A stretch of 11,052 bases of DNA from Oscillospiraceae bacterium (GTDB lineage: Bacteria; Bacillota; Clostridia; Oscillospirales; Acutalibacteraceae): contig DNGF01000067.1 of the NCBI GenBank assembly GCA_003486665.1, positions 267 through 11,318 on the forward strand, read 5' to 3'. This document shows, one piece after another, positions 1 to 6,907 of this stretch. A program made the translations under genes and the position numbers. Below the pieces are notes generated by a model. It made no database searches. It was given only the letters and a program-made list of their open reading frames with translations, and was not told where the DNA came from. Within the stretch, counting starts at the first letter, position 1, and every line of letters begins with the position of its first letter.

Positions 1-378
1 GAGATAGAAGGTAAATGCGCTGCCGTCAGAGATATTATCATAATAACCCTTTTCCTCGGTTTTGAGATAATCATACATTGAAGCGCTTACGGCGTCGGCA
101 AGAGTGTCGGACAAAATAAACTTTTGGACAGCATATTCTGCTGTAAATGTCAGCAAAACACGAACACAGTACAGCTCAGATGCAGGCATTCTGCCGATAT
201 CAAGCCCCAGCTTTTTGCAATCCGGTCGAATCTTGGCAAGCCTCTTTCCGAGAGCCTTCGCCTTTTCGTTGTTTCCGTTTCGCTTATGCCGATTCAAATC
301 TTCGGAAATACGCTGAAGATCGTTCTGCTCGGAAGCCTTTCCTCCGTCATATATTTTAATATCTCTGTCCTCTGCCAT
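1..378 (-). CDS. Unrecognised protein, N-terminal 126 residues only (cut by the window edge)
   Basis: An open frame on the minus strand starts at ATG 378-376 and runs without a stop to base 1, so the C-terminus lies outside the window. I do not recognise the family. It begins MAEDRDIKIYDGG, then has a strongly charged, Lys/Arg-rich helical stretch (about residues 17-52, with NRHKRNGNNEKAKALGKRLA), followed by a more hydrophobic segment around LYCVRVLLTFTAEYAVQKF and an acidic, Tyr-rich end. No signal peptide or membrane helix is seen. The start is supported by GGAG at 389-386, seven bases upstream. It lies 13 bp after the stop of the PHP gene on the same strand, so the two are probably co-transcribed and translationally linked. 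No function can be assigned from sequence. That it is a real gene is fairly secure from the RBS, the operon spacing and the 126-codon open frame. Confidence 0.72.
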   Translation of the reverse strand, partial: MAEDRDIKIYDGGKASEQNDLQRISEDLNRHKRNGNNEKAKALGKRLAKIRPDCKKLGLDIGRMPASELYCVRVLLTFTAEYAVQKFILSDTLADAVSASMYDYLKTEEKGYYDNISDGSAFTFYL

Positions 379-391
379 TTCGTTTCTCCAA

Positions 392-1249
392 TTACTCCGC
401 TTTCGCTTTCTGGCGGCGAAGCTTTGCCTTATAGTTTGAAAACTCTGTAAATCTATCTTCCGGAGTGACAATTGTTCCGAGGGTTACGCAAACCTTATTG
501 TTTCTGCCGCAGAAGCCGCTTCCGCCGATAGCAAGAATGCCGTTCTCTTTTGCAAGAGAAGCAAACTTTTCCGCTGTTGCATCATCATGCTCCGAACACC
601 ATGCCTCAAACCCGTCAATACCCGAATCCATTGCCTTTTCGACAATATTTGTACCTTCATAATTGCCCGGATGTGAGAGAATAGCGATTCCGCCGGCATC
701 GTGAATAGCTTGTATAACCTCGGACATTTCCGGAAATTTAGGCTTAACGAGAATACTTTTTTCTCCGCCGTTTACGAAAAGCTCATTATAAAGATCGCCG
801 AAAAGCTCGGTGGTTATTCCGCTCTCAACAAGAGCTGCCATAATGTGGACAGGGTAAACGTTGGTGGAGCCCTGAGCGCATTTAAGAACAAGATCGGTCG
901 TTATCGGAAAACGCTGAGCCGCCTTAATCATCATAAACTGAGCCGCTCTTTTCCTCGCGACAAGATTACGATGGCAAAGTCCCTCCAAACGGTCGGGAAA
1001 ATCACTCATGTATCCGAGAACAAAAACCTCCCTGTCGTTTTCGCTGTCATATGCAGAAATCTCAACGCCCTGAATAACCTTTATTCCGTGTCGCTCGCCT
1101 ATAAGGCGCGCTCTAACCGTGCCTGCGAGGCAATCCAAATCGGTTACAGCCAGGTTGTTGACGCCGCACTTTTCTGCCAAAACAATAATGTCATCTATGC
1201 CCATTGAACCGTCCGAAAGCTTAGTATGACAATGCAAATCACAGATCAT
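392..1249 (-). CDS. PHP-domain protein of the TrpH/YciV type with a degenerate metal site
   Basis: The 285-residue product has the layout of the TrpH/YciV branch of the PHP family, metal-dependent phosphoesterases acting on nucleotides or RNA 5' ends. Visible motifs are DLHCHTKLSDG (residues 4-14, His6, His8, Asp13), GVEIS (61-65, Glu63), a VHIMAALVE segment near 134-142 and ILSHPG (190-195, His193). Several metal ligands expected from the family are replaced: the TDHD motif reads TDLD (Leu38), the HILGY-type His reads FVLGY (Phe76), and the C-terminal GSDFHG motif reads GSGFCG (Gly245, Cys247). I checked these codons on the minus strand and they are not single-base slips. Activity is therefore doubtful; it may be a pseudoenzyme or have an altered metal centre. 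The start ATG has GGGAGG at 1266-1261, eleven bases away, and a promoter upstream. The downstream partner is the unrecognised gene at the window edge. Fold assignment is confident; function is not. Confidence 0.88.
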   Translation of the reverse strand: MICDLHCHTKLSDGSMGIDDIIVLAEKCGVNNLAVTDLDCLAGTVRARLIGERHGIKVIQGVEISAYDSENDREVFVLGYMSDFPDRLEGLCHRNLVARKRAAQFMMIKAAQRFPITTDLVLKCAQGSTNVYPVHIMAALVESGITTELFGDLYNELFVNGGEKSILVKPKFPEMSEVIQAIHDAGGIAILSHPGNYEGTNIVEKAMDSGIDGFEAWCSEHDDATAEKFASLAKENGILAIGGSGFCGRNNKVCVTLGTIVTPEDRFTEFSNYKAKLRRQKAKAE

Positions 1250-1300
1250 TTTTTAAAAATCCTCCCATTTCAACAAAAACCACAATATTATTCTGATTAT

Positions 1301-1329
1301 ATTATAATACAAGTGGCTTGAAAATGCAA
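1301..1329 (-). promoter_or_regulatory. Sigma-A-type promoter for the PHP gene
   Basis: On the minus strand TTGCAT (1329-1324) is followed after exactly 17 bases by TATAAT (1306-1301). The spacing is ideal and the -10 box perfect. Transcription would start near base 1294, giving a leader of about 45 nt that includes the GGGAGG ribosome binding site. It lies in the gap between the S1-domain gene and the PHP gene. No intrinsic terminator is visible in that gap, so read-through from the S1 gene is also possible. Confidence 0.72.
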
Positions 1330-1363
1330 GAATTTATTTTTTCTGTCGATTTTTGAAAAATGA

Positions 1364-2290
1364 TCAGCAGAAGCTGCTTTCAATGACCTTTGAACACTCG
1401 GACGGGGAATAAACCCACCTGTCTATGTGGTCAAGATCCGTAAAATACTTTAACGGAGGAGTCGGATATTCGGCTTCGAACGCATCAACTATTATCAGCT
1501 TGATCTTCATGCGTTCCGGAAGCATACTTTTAATATATACACCGGCATGACAGCCCGCCGAAATGCCCGGAGAATATTCGGCAAGTCCCGCAAGGTTCGG
1601 AGTCAGTTCAACGAAGATTCCGTAGCTTTCAACGGAACGTACTATTCCCGGAACCGTTTCGCCCGCAGCAAATTCATCGGCATTCTGCTCCCAAGTGCCA
1701 AGCAGCTCCTTGTGTGAAAAAGTAAGACGTCCTTGTTCGTCAATTGACTTCACGACAACGCGAATCGACTGTCCGACAGAGAATCTGACGGAGGGGTGCG
1801 GAATCCTTGAAACGGAAATGCTGTCAATCGGCAAAAGTCCGTTAATTCCCGCTCCGATATCAAGAAACACTCCGAAATTTTCCATGTGGGTAACTCTCGC
1901 TGTAATTACATCTCCGGGGCGAAGCTTGGAAATATAATTATCCATGCACTCCTGCTGGACGATCTTTCTGCTGAGTATTGCATATTCTCGGTCATTCTCG
2001 TCCCTTTGAAAACCTATAATCTTAAACATTACAGGCTTGTTCACCCTCGAAATAAGAGCAATATCCCTGACGGAGCCGTCATCTATACCGAGCGCGCCCT
2101 CATTGTGAGGAATGATTCCGTACATACAGCCGAGATCTACTCTCAGGTTGTGTTCCTTATCGCAGAGCAGGGCTCGTGCTTCAAGAGTTTCTCCCATGAT
2201 ACAAGCCTCATGCAGCGAATTCGGCGAGGAAAGTGCTGCCTGATTGGATTGAGTTAGAATTGTTTGACCTTCCGGTTTAAAGTTTTGCAT
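1364..2290 (-). CDS. S1-domain RNA-binding protein (ribosomal protein S1 homologue)
   Basis: The product is 308 residues when started at ATG 2290-2288. It contains tandem OB-fold S1 repeats: a divergent first repeat at about 33-108, a clear second at about 124-194 (RPGDVITARVTHMENFGVFLDIG then GLLPI and SVGQSIRVVVKSID), and a third at about 208-270 (GETVPGIVRSVESYGIFVEL then LAGLAE). This resembles the short RpsA-like proteins of Firmicutes, which bind single-stranded RNA and may assist mRNA docking on the 30S subunit; E. coli S1 has six repeats. An in-frame GTG 12 bases further upstream is rejected because the ribosome binding site AAAGGTGG would overlap it. The C-terminal tail (about 271-308) matches no motif I know and ends in a Cys. 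The gene is divergent from the DUF951-prfA block and has its own promoter and a hairpin in its leader. Family is secure; a ribosomal rather than regulatory role is inference. Confidence 0.87.
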   Translation of the reverse strand: MQNFKPEGQTILTQSNQAALSSPNSLHEACIMGETLEARALLCDKEHNLRVDLGCMYGIIPHNEGALGIDDGSVRDIALISRVNKPVMFKIIGFQRDENDREYAILSRKIVQQECMDNYISKLRPGDVITARVTHMENFGVFLDIGAGINGLLPIDSISVSRIPHPSVRFSVGQSIRVVVKSIDEQGRLTFSHKELLGTWEQNADEFAAGETVPGIVRSVESYGIFVELTPNLAGLAEYSPGISAGCHAGVYIKSMLPERMKIKLIIVDAFEAEYPTPPLKYFTDLDHIDRWVYSPSECSKVIESSFC

Positions 2291-2298
2291 CAGTTTTA

Positions 2299-2306
2299 CC
2301 ACCTTT
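2299..2306 (-). promoter_or_regulatory. Ribosome binding site that fixes the S1 gene start
   Basis: AAAGGTGG on the minus strand ends eight bases before ATG 2290-2288. The alternative GTG start at 2302-2300 lies inside this motif and so cannot use it, which favours the ATG and a 308-residue product. Confidence 0.75.
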
Positions 2307-2312
2307 ATTTTG

Positions 2313-2351
2313 TTAAGGCAACGCCGTATAAATTGCGTCGTATTGCCTTAA
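2313..2351 (-). promoter_or_regulatory. 39-bp dyad (hairpin) in the leader of the S1 gene
   Basis: Perfect 9-base arms TTAAGGCAA (2313-2321) and TTGCCTTAA (2343-2351) enclose 21 bases. Inside, short CG-rich segments (CG-A-CG against CG-G-CG) can extend the stem around a central AT-rich loop. Read on the minus strand the hairpin would begin about a dozen bases after the predicted transcription start and end six bases before the AAAGGTGG ribosome binding site of the S1 gene. It has no U-run of a canonical terminator on that strand. It could be a translational control hairpin, an operator, or one copy of a dispersed palindromic (REP/MITE-like) repeat. Confidence 0.6.
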
Positions 2352-2369
2352 AAATTATTTTTCTACATA

Positions 2370-2400
2370 ATTATATGATTTGTATTCCCGATAATGACAA
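2370..2400 (-). promoter_or_regulatory. Likely promoter for the S1-domain gene
   Basis: On the minus strand TTGTCA (2400-2395) precedes TATAAT (2375-2370) with a 19-base spacer, which is at the long end of what sigma-A accepts. The start would fall near 2363, producing a leader of roughly 70 nt that contains the dyad at 2313-2351. Confidence 0.45.
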
Positions 2401-2427
2401 ATACCTCTATACTTTTGAAATGAAACG

Positions 2428-2436
2428 TGCTATAAT
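2428..2436 (+). promoter_or_regulatory. Extended -10 promoter for the DUF951-prfA block
   Basis: TGCTATAAT is a perfect extended -10 element (TGnTATAAT). No good -35 lies 17 bases upstream of it, but extended -10 promoters often do without one. An overlapping second TATAAT (2436-2441) has TTGAAA (2415-2420) 15 bases upstream, so two registers are possible. Transcription would begin around 2443-2448, just before the AAGGAG ribosome binding site. Confidence 0.62.
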
Positions 2437-2456
2437 ATAATGGAATAGGTGTTGAA

Positions 2457-2462
2457 AAGGAG
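2457..2462 (+). promoter_or_regulatory. Ribosome binding site that fixes the DUF951 start
   Basis: AAGGAG lies seven bases before ATG 2470. An in-frame GTG at 2449 would be upstream of this site and adjacent to the predicted transcription start, so it is not used. Confidence 0.8.
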
Positions 2463-2469
2463 CGATTAC

Positions 2470-2658
2470 ATGGATGTCCGAGTCGGTGACAAGCTTATTA
2501 TGAAAAAAAATCATCCCTGCGGCTGTAATTGTTTTACTGTTTTGCGTTCCGGCATGGACTTCAAAATCAAATGCGAAAAGTGCGGTCACGAGGTAATGGT
2601 TCCGCGCGCCAAAGCAGAAAAGAATATTCGCAGAATAATTCATCCCGAAGAGGAGTAG
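2470..2658 (+). CDS. DUF951 family small protein (YyzM-like)
   Basis: The product has 62 residues and matches the small Firmicute family DUF951. It shows the family pattern: [18 protein letters not shown] at the start, then [19 protein letters not shown], and a charged C-terminal tail ([15 protein letters not shown]). Cysteines are at residues 18, 20, 22, 35 and 38; the CxxC at 35-38 and the earlier CGCNC suggest a small metal-bound or nucleic-acid-binding fold, but no function is established for the family that I can cite. It is the first gene of the plus-strand block, 70 bp before prfA. Within that 70-bp gap is only a small 6-bp-stem hairpin (2671-2688) without a T-run, so co-transcription with prfA is likely. 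Confidence 0.88.
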   Translation: MDVRVGDKLIMKKNHPCGCNCFTVLRSGMDFKIKCEKCGHEVMVPRAKAEKNIRRIIHPEEE

Positions 2659-2728
2659 CGATATCGATTATGCGAAAACGGATTCGCAGCACTTTAACAA
2701 AAGCCACAGTCCCCGGAGGAACTTCTTT

Positions 2729-3796
2729 ATGATAGACAAGCTCAAATCGGTTGAAGAAAAGTTTGAAAACATCAATGCTCAGCTTTGCGACCCTGATGTT
2801 GTATCCGACATTGATAAATACAAAAAGCTTATGCAGGAAGTAAAGCATTTGACTCCCGTTGTTGAGAAATTCCGAGAATTTAAAAAGGTCAATGCGGATT
2901 TCGAGGAGGCTCAGGCTCTTCTGAGCGAAGGGGGTCTTGACAAAGACTTCCGCGAAATGGCACAGGAACAGTTTGAGCAATCAAGAGATGACCTTGAAAA
3001 AATTAAAGAAGAGCTTAAAATTCTGCTGCTTCCGAGAGATCCGAACGACGATAAAAACGTTATTATCGAAATCAGAGGCGGCGCAGGCGGAGAAGAGTCC
3101 GCATTGTTTGCGAATTCCCTTTTCAGGATGTATTCAATGTATGCCGAATCAAAGGGCTGGAAATCGGAAATCCTTAATGCGAATCCGACCGGACTCGGCG
3201 GATTTAAAGAAATAAGCTTTATGATATCCGGCGACGGAGCATATTCACGCTTTAAGTTTGAGAGCGGCGTTCACCGCGTTCAACGCGTTCCGGAAACAGA
3301 ATCGCAAGGAAGAATTCACACTTCGACCGTCACTGTTGCCGTTCTTCCGGAGGCGGAAGAGGTTGATCTTCAGATCAATCCGACAGACCTTCAGATAGAC
3401 ACCTTCCGTTCAAGCGGAGCCGGCGGTCAGCATATTAATAAAACCGAATCGGCAATTAGGATCACGCATATTCCGACCGGCACGGTTGTCGAATGTCAGG
3501 ATGAACGAAGTCAATATAAAAACAAAGATAAGGCAATGAAAATTCTGCGCTCCAGAATTCTTGAAATGGAGCGTGCAAAACAGAACGAAGCCATTGCAGG
3601 CGAAAGAAAATCGCAGGTCGGCACCGGTGACAGAAGCGAGAGGATAAGAACCTATAACTTCCCTCAGGGTCGTGTCAGCGACCACAGAATCGGGTTGACC
3701 TTGTATAAAATAGAGGCTATTATGAACGGTGATCTTGACGAACTGATTGATGCTCTTATCACCGCTGATACAGCCGAGAAACTGAAAGCTGAGTAA
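2729..3796 (+). CDS. prfA: Peptide chain release factor 1 (RF1)
   Basis: This 355-residue protein is class I release factor RF1, which recognises UAA and UAG in the ribosomal A site and triggers hydrolysis of peptidyl-tRNA. The GGQ catalytic motif is at residues 232-234 ([17 protein letters not shown]). The codon-recognition loop reads PET (188-190) within [15 protein letters not shown], which fits the PxT tripeptide of RF1 and not the SPF of RF2. The N-terminal 100 residues form the usual helical domain 1 and [12 protein letters not shown] (117-128) starts the core. Length is normal (about 355-360). GGAGGA at 2715-2720 is eight bases before the ATG. The next gene starts only 4 bp after the stop. 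The GGQ-glutamine methyltransferase gene prmC, often adjacent to prfA in Firmicutes, is not here. Confidence 0.97.
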   Translation: MIDKLKSVEEKFENINAQLCDPDVVSDIDKYKKLMQEVKHLTPVVEKFREFKKVNADFEEAQALLSEGGLDKDFREMAQEQFEQSRDDLEKIKEELKILLLPRDPNDDKNVIIEIRGGAGGEESALFANSLFRMYSMYAESKGWKSEILNANPTGLGGFKEISFMISGDGAYSRFKFESGVHRVQRVPETESQGRIHTSTVTVAVLPEAEEVDLQINPTDLQIDTFRSSGAGGQHINKTESAIRITHIPTGTVVECQDERSQYKNKDKAMKILRSRILEMERAKQNEAIAGERKSQVGTGDRSERIRTYNFPQGRVSDHRIGLTLYKIEAIMNGDLDELIDALITADTAEKLKAE

Positions 3797-3800
3797 AAAC

Positions 3801-5387
3801 ATGGAAACAGAAATTTTTGACGGCGGCTTACAAAAAGATGTTGAAAAAGCCGCTAAAATTCTCAAAAACGGCGGACTTGTCGCAATTCCGACCGAAACAG
3901 TCTACGGACTGGCGGCAGATGCGCTGAATCCCGACGCTGTTGCGAAAATCTTTAAGGCAAAGGGCAGACCGATGGATAACCCATTGATCGTTCATATAAG
4001 CCGCTTTGAAGAAATATACAGACTCGTTAAGGGCGTTCCGCACAAGGCAAAGGAGCTTGCCGACCGTTACTGGCCGGGTCCGCTGACAATAATTTTGCCG
4101 AAGTCCGACATTATACCGAAGGAAGTAAGTGCGGAGCTTCCGACCGTTGCCGTGCGTATGCCCTCTCATCCCGTTGCGAGAGCAATAATCGAAAAAACAG
4201 GACGTCCGCTTGCCGCTCCGTCCGCAAATTCCTCCGGACTTCCCAGTCCGACAACCGCAAAACACGTAATGGATGACATGAACGGAAAGATCGATGCAAT
4301 CGTTGACGGCGGCTCATGCGATGTCGGTATTGAATCTACCGTTGTTACGCTTGCTACCGATCCGCCGAGGCTTCTCAGACCGGGCGGAATAACTCATGAA
4401 CAGCTTGAAGAAGTGCTGGGCCATGTCGATATTGACCCTGCTGTTCTTTCTCAGCTGAAAGAGGGCGAGCGTCCGGCATCGCCGGGTATGAAATATAAGC
4501 ATTATTCGCCGAAAGCCGAAGTATATATAGTCAACGGCGATATGCCGAGCTTTAAATATCAGATCGACTGCGACCTTCGCGACGGCGATGCGGCGCTTTG
4601 CTTTGATGGCGAGGAAAACGAGCTTCCCGTACCGTGCCTTTCGTTCGGAAGAAAGGACAACTCGCTTGAGCAGGCACACAGCCTTTTTGATAATTTGCGT
4701 AAATTTGATGATATGGGGATTAAACGCGTCTTTGTCCGCGCACCGTCGGCAGAGGGCGTTGGATTGGGCGTTTACAACCGTCTTCTTCGCGCCGCTGCGT
4801 TTAAAATTATTGAACCGCCGATCATTTACGGTCTGACGGGACAGAGCGGTGCAGGAAAAACCACCGTTGCCGAAGAGCTGAAAAAGAAAGGCTATCTTAT
4901 CGTTGACGGCGATGTTCTGGCAAGAAAAGCCGTTGAGATACCTGACGTTCTTAATGCACTGGTAAAGACTTTCGGCGATATAATTCTTGATGCCGATGGA
5001 AAACTTATTCGCGGCGAGCTTGCCAAGCAGGCTTTTGCAAACGAAAAGAAGCGTCAGCGCCTTAATAAAATCACTCACCCTGCCATTACCAAGCTTGTGC
5101 TTAAAACAATAAAAAACAATTATACGAAAGAACATACGGGCGCCGTTATTGACGCGGCGGCAATTTTTGACTGCGAACTGCCGAAATATTGCTCAAAGAT
5201 GATAGTTGTAACCGCAGACGAAAACATCCGAGCCGAGCGCATAATGAACCGCGACCGCATAGATCGCGAAACCGCAATGCTCAGAATAAATGCACAAAAA
5301 GATGAGCAATATTATATAGAAAGAGCGGACATCGTTATCCGAAACAACGGAAGCGAAAGCCTGTCCGATCAACTGAGTGAATTATAA
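3801..5387 (+). CDS. sua5-coaE: Fusion of Sua5-type threonylcarbamoyl-AMP synthase with dephospho-CoA kinase
   Basis: One 528-residue frame contains two enzymes. Residues 1-340 are a full Sua5: YrdC/TsaC domain with PTETVYGLAAD (30-40), KGRPMDNPLIVH (54-65), YWPGPLTIIL (90-99), PLAAPSANSSG (136-146), GIESTVV (176-182) and LLRPGGI (191-197), then the Sua5 C-terminal domain with SPGMKYKHYSPKAEV (227-241) and GLGVYNRLLRAA (321-332). It should make threonylcarbamoyl-AMP from Thr, bicarbonate and ATP for t6A37 in tRNA. Residues 341-528 are CoaE, the last CoA step: P-loop GQSGAGKTT (347-355), DGD (369-371), the RGELA...F..E segment (404-415), ITHPAI (424-429), MNRDR (482-486) and ADIVIRNNG (509-517). 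The usual PLL-E substrate segment reads AAIFD (453-457). No ATG, GTG or TTG start lies near the junction (about base 4821), so separate translation of CoaE is unlikely. No clear ribosome binding site precedes the ATG, 4 bp after prfA, suggesting translational coupling. Confidence 0.93.
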   Translation: METEIFDGGLQKDVEKAAKILKNGGLVAIPTETVYGLAADALNPDAVAKIFKAKGRPMDNPLIVHISRFEEIYRLVKGVPHKAKELADRYWPGPLTIILPKSDIIPKEVSAELPTVAVRMPSHPVARAIIEKTGRPLAAPSANSSGLPSPTTAKHVMDDMNGKIDAIVDGGSCDVGIESTVVTLATDPPRLLRPGGITHEQLEEVLGHVDIDPAVLSQLKEGERPASPGMKYKHYSPKAEVYIVNGDMPSFKYQIDCDLRDGDAALCFDGEENELPVPCLSFGRKDNSLEQAHSLFDNLRKFDDMGIKRVFVRAPSAEGVGLGVYNRLLRAAAFKIIEPPIIYGLTGQSGAGKTTVAEELKKKGYLIVDGDVLARKAVEIPDVLNALVKTFGDIILDADGKLIRGELAKQAFANEKKRQRLNKITHPAITKLVLKTIKNNYTKEHTGAVIDAAAIFDCELPKYCSKMIVVTADENIRAERIMNRDRIDRETAMLRINAQKDEQYYIERADIVIRNNGSESLSDQLSEL

Positions 5388-5392
5388 AACAA

Positions 5393-5427
5393 TCGCCCTG
5401 CGCAAACTGTCGGTTCTCGCAAGGCGA
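5393..5427 (+). other. Imperfect stem-loop between the fusion gene and the aminopeptidase
   Basis: TCGCCCTGCG (5393-5402) pairs with CGCAAGGCGA (5418-5427) with one mismatch around a 15-base loop. It is followed by A-rich sequence rather than a T-run, so it is not a canonical terminator on the plus strand. It may be an RNA processing or stability element at the 3' end of the prfA-sua5-coaE message. No convincing promoter is seen between it and the AAGGAGG of the next gene. Confidence 0.4.
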
Positions 5428-5478
5428 AAAACATTAAGTTTGCCGTAAATCGGTCGAATTTTTAAGGAGGAAATCACA

Positions 5479-6885
5479 ATGACAGAAGAAAAGACAGAAG
5501 TTGATGTTTTGCGCGAAAAATTGTTTATGGACAAGAAGCACAGCGCGAATTTTGTTGACGAAGCAGAACTTCAAAATGCAATGGATTTTGCCGAGGATTA
5601 TAAAAAATTCCTCAACGACAACAAGACCGAGCGCGAAGTAGCAAAATTTGTTGTTGCCGAGGCGGAGAAAAAAGGCTTTGTTCCGTTTGACAAATTCAAA
5701 AAATACGCTCCCGGCGACAAGGTTTACTATCTTAACCGAAAAAAGGCCGTTATACTTGCCGTCATAGGCAAAAAGAGCGTCGGCGAGGGCGTCAGAATCG
5801 CCGCAGCTCATATCGACTCTCCGCGCCTTGACCTTAAGCCCAACCCACTCTATGAAGCAAACGAAATTGCTCTCTTTAAAACGCATTACTACGGCGGAAT
5901 TAAAAAATACCAGTGGACGACCATTCCGATGTCGCTTCACGGCGTTGTCGTTTTGCGTGACGGTACCGAAGTTGAGGTCAGCCTCGGAGAAAAAGAGGGC
6001 GAGCCTCAGTTTGTTATCTCCGATCTTCTGCCCCATCTTTCAAAGGAGCAGGATAAGAGAAACCTTGATGACGGAATCAAGGGCGAAGAGCTGAATGTTA
6101 TTGTCGGCTCTCTCCCGTTTAAGTCAGACAAGGGCAGCGAGCTTGTTAAGCTCAATATTCTCAAACTTCTTAACGAAAAATACGGTATGGTTGAGGAAGA
6201 CTTCCTTACCGCGGAGCTGGAAATGGTTCCTGCGGCAAAGGTCACGGATATCGGATTTGATCGCAGCCTCATAGGCGGTTACGGTCACGACGACCGTGTC
6301 TGCGCTTATCCCGAATTCAGAGCAATTCTTGACCTTGACGAAACGCCTGAATATACGGCAATTGCCGTTCTCACCGACAAGGAAGAAACCGGTTCAGACG
6401 GAAATACGGGTCTTAATTCTTCCTACATGAAATATTTCATCGCCGACCTTGCGAGAGCGGAAGGTCTTATGGTATGGGATGTTCTTTCAAAGTCGAAGTG
6501 CCTTTCAGCCGATGTTAACGCGGCATTTGACCCGACTTTCCCGACCCCGTTTGAGTCAAGGAACGCTTCATATCTCAACAGAGGTATTGTTGTAACAAAA
6601 TACACCGGAGCAAGAGGCAAAGGCGGCACATCGGATGCAAGTGCTGAATTTGTCGGCGAGGTTACGAGAATTTTCAACAACGCAAACGTAAACTGGCAGC
6701 TCGGCGAGCTTGGTGCAGTTGACGCAGGCGGCGGCGGAACGGTTGCGAAATATGTCGCAAACCTCGACGTTGACGTAATCGATGTCGGTGTTCCCGTTCT
6801 TTCAATGCACGCTCCGTTTGAGCTTATCGCAAAGCTTGACGTTTACATGGCAAACAAGGCATTTACAGCATTCTTTAAAGCATAA
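5479..6885 (+). CDS. M18 family metallo-aminopeptidase
   Basis: The 468-residue product is an aminopeptidase of peptidase family M18 (aminopeptidase I / aspartyl aminopeptidase type), a cytoplasmic di-zinc enzyme, usually dodecameric, that trims N-terminal residues from peptides. All expected active-site features are visible: AAHIDSPRLDLK (His111, Asp113), GYGHDDRVCA (Asp271/272, bridging ligand), DKEETGSDG (Glu302 general base, Glu303), SADVNAAFDP (Asp345) and LSMHAPFE (His444). GARGKGGTSDA (378-387) and DAGGGGTVAKY (415-425) are also typical. The 468-residue length fits the longer bacterial M18 proteins. No signal peptide is present. AAGGAGG at 5464-5470 is eight bases before the ATG. The preceding 91-bp gap holds a hairpin; the gene could be transcribed on from the fusion gene or from a promoter I cannot see. 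Substrate preference (acidic versus neutral residues) cannot be read from the sequence. Confidence 0.95.
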   Translation: MTEEKTEVDVLREKLFMDKKHSANFVDEAELQNAMDFAEDYKKFLNDNKTEREVAKFVVAEAEKKGFVPFDKFKKYAPGDKVYYLNRKKAVILAVIGKKSVGEGVRIAAAHIDSPRLDLKPNPLYEANEIALFKTHYYGGIKKYQWTTIPMSLHGVVVLRDGTEVEVSLGEKEGEPQFVISDLLPHLSKEQDKRNLDDGIKGEELNVIVGSLPFKSDKGSELVKLNILKLLNEKYGMVEEDFLTAELEMVPAAKVTDIGFDRSLIGGYGHDDRVCAYPEFRAILDLDETPEYTAIAVLTDKEETGSDGNTGLNSSYMKYFIADLARAEGLMVWDVLSKSKCLSADVNAAFDPTFPTPFESRNASYLNRGIVVTKYTGARGKGGTSDASAEFVGEVTRIFNNANVNWQLGELGAVDAGGGGTVAKYVANLDVDVIDVGVPVLSMHAPFELIAKLDVYMANKAFTAFFKA

Positions 6886-6907
6886 GCCTTATTTAAATTG
6901 TAATATT

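Noticed and set aside
701..1207. 168-codon open frame on the plus strand
   Set aside because: It is antisense to the PHP gene, whose motifs, promoter and ribosome binding site are clear; the plus-strand translation shows no domain.
1250..1363. Terminator between the S1 gene and the PHP gene
   Set aside because: The T- and A-rich runs after the S1 stop can pair only as a short AT-only stem; no GC-rich stem with a T-run is present, so no terminator is called there.
2449..2469. GTG start that would extend the DUF951 protein by seven residues
   Set aside because: The AAGGAG ribosome binding site lies downstream of this GTG and correctly spaced before ATG 2470, and family members start at about that point.
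2671..2688. Small hairpin TGCGAA-N6-TTCGCA between the DUF951 gene and prfA
   Set aside because: Only six pairs and no T-run; short palindromes like this are expected by chance and it does not separate the two genes convincingly.
4314..5135. Long open frame (273 codons) on the minus strand
   Set aside because: It lies entirely antisense to the sua5-coaE gene, shows no known motif and has no ribosome binding site; it is a by-product of codon use in the real gene.
5393..5427. Intrinsic terminator after the fusion gene
   Set aside because: The stem has a mismatch, a large loop and no T-run following it, so it was kept only as a stem-loop of unknown role.
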